In this document: positions 63,761 through 64,000 of the stretch, in pieces
Numbering within the stretch: position 1 is the first letter of the stretch
How the letters are laid out: each line of letters starts with the position of its first letter
Assembly: GCA_916613615.1 (NCBI GenBank)
Contig: OU744725.1
Span: forward strand, 10,336,708 to 10,400,707
DNA length: 64,000 nucleotides
Reading direction: 5' to 3'
From: Steromphala cineraria
Lineage: Eukaryota > Mollusca > Gastropoda > Trochida > Trochidae
Made by a program: the position numbers and the translations under genes
The notes under the pieces: model-generated
The model's database searches: none
What the model saw: only the letters and a program-made list of their open reading frames with translations
Told to the model about the DNA's origin: nothing

Positions 63761-64000
63761 ATGCCAGCAATTATGGAATTTATGATGTACACAGAAAGAG
63801 TATCTAACCATCTCCTTGAGGACCTCGATATGGATACAATGCATGGCAAACGGCTGGTGTTATGGTTCCTGACATTTGTCCTCAGATGGAATCACGGGAC
63901 AATAAACAGCAGTATATCCAGCAGTAACATCTCCACTACAGACCAGATATTATGTTACCCTGCTACTGATCTTCATAAAGCAACCTTCTACTCTCGCCAT
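63761..64000 (+). CDS. First coding exon of unknown probable membrane protein (partial)
   Basis: A strong acceptor (TTTTTTTTCAG, ending at 63759) is followed by one base and ATG. Eighty codons then stay open to the window edge. The peptide has an acidic/Met-rich start, a short hydrophobic stretch 'LVLWFLTFVL' at about residues 32-41, a possible N-glycosylated segment 'NSSISSSNIS', and 'TDQILCYPATDLHKATFYSR'. Hydrophobic segment, then Asn-glycosylation sites, then Cys, is compatible with the first extracellular loop of a channel of the pannexin/LRRC8/CALHM type, but I do not recognise a diagnostic motif and leave the family open. The protein continues beyond 64000. Confidence 0.55.
   Translation, partial: MPAIMEFMMYTERVSNHLLEDLDMDTMHGKRLVLWFLTFVLRWNHGTINSSISSSNISTTDQILCYPATDLHKATFYSRH

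Noticed and set aside
1..64000. CRISPR array, operon or bacterial features
   Set aside because: The spliced gene structure and repeat content are eukaryotic; the 43-bp satellite has no unique spacers.

Overview
The window is animal nuclear DNA: AT-rich, genes split by GT-AG introns, long introns and many small transposons. The gene content (IAP-family proteins with BIR, UBA and RING domains, SUEL-like lectin/CUB-like membrane proteins, a secreted-type SOD-like pseudoenzyme with a low-complexity tail) and the style of the interspersed repeats point to a mollusc, most likely a bivalve. That assignment is inference; no species-diagnostic marker was found.

Layout. (1) 2.4-8.0 kb, + strand: a Cu/Zn-SOD-fold protein that has lost its copper ligands and carries a ~600-residue Gly/Gln/Ser/Tyr-, His/Asp- and Pro-rich tail; its first exon is not securely identified. 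(2) 8.6-14.4 kb and 16.1-22.1 kb, - strand: two tandem paralogues, each with signal peptide, a lectin-like Cys-rich domain, a CUB-like domain, a stalk, one transmembrane helix and a cytosolic tail with tyrosine motifs. I reconstructed all exons and every splice phase closes (483 and 559 aa). (3) 22-32 kb: no gene recognised; mobile-element debris. (4) 32.4-37.7 kb, - strand: an unusually large IAP (1173 aa) with two BIR domains, UBA and RING preceded by ~697 residues of unknown sequence in one long exon. (5) 38-52 kb: LINE remnants, MITEs and foldback elements. (6) 52.1-53.1 kb, - strand: a two-exon gene fusing a BIR-like domain directly to a TRAF-type MATH domain (275 aa). (7) 53.4-55.6 kb: a tandem repeat rich in TGACCT motifs, split by an intact Tc1/mariner-type transposon. 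(8) 56-63 kb: a 43-bp satellite, a GC-rich perfect hairpin, LINE pieces. (9) 63.76 kb to the end, + strand: first coding exon of an unidentified probable membrane protein cut by the window edge.

How the parts may work together (inference). The BIR-UBA-RING protein and the BIR-MATH protein lie on the same strand 14 kb apart and have similar first BIR cores. In vertebrates BIR1 of cIAP1/2 binds TRAF2, so a single protein joining a BIR to a TRAF-C/MATH domain is a fusion of two families that normally meet as partners. The lectin/CUB receptors look like surface recognition molecules with signalling tails. Together the region looks like an immune/cell-death neighbourhood. The BIR-MATH fusion, the giant IAP N-terminus and the SOD pseudoenzyme are the items most deserving follow-up.
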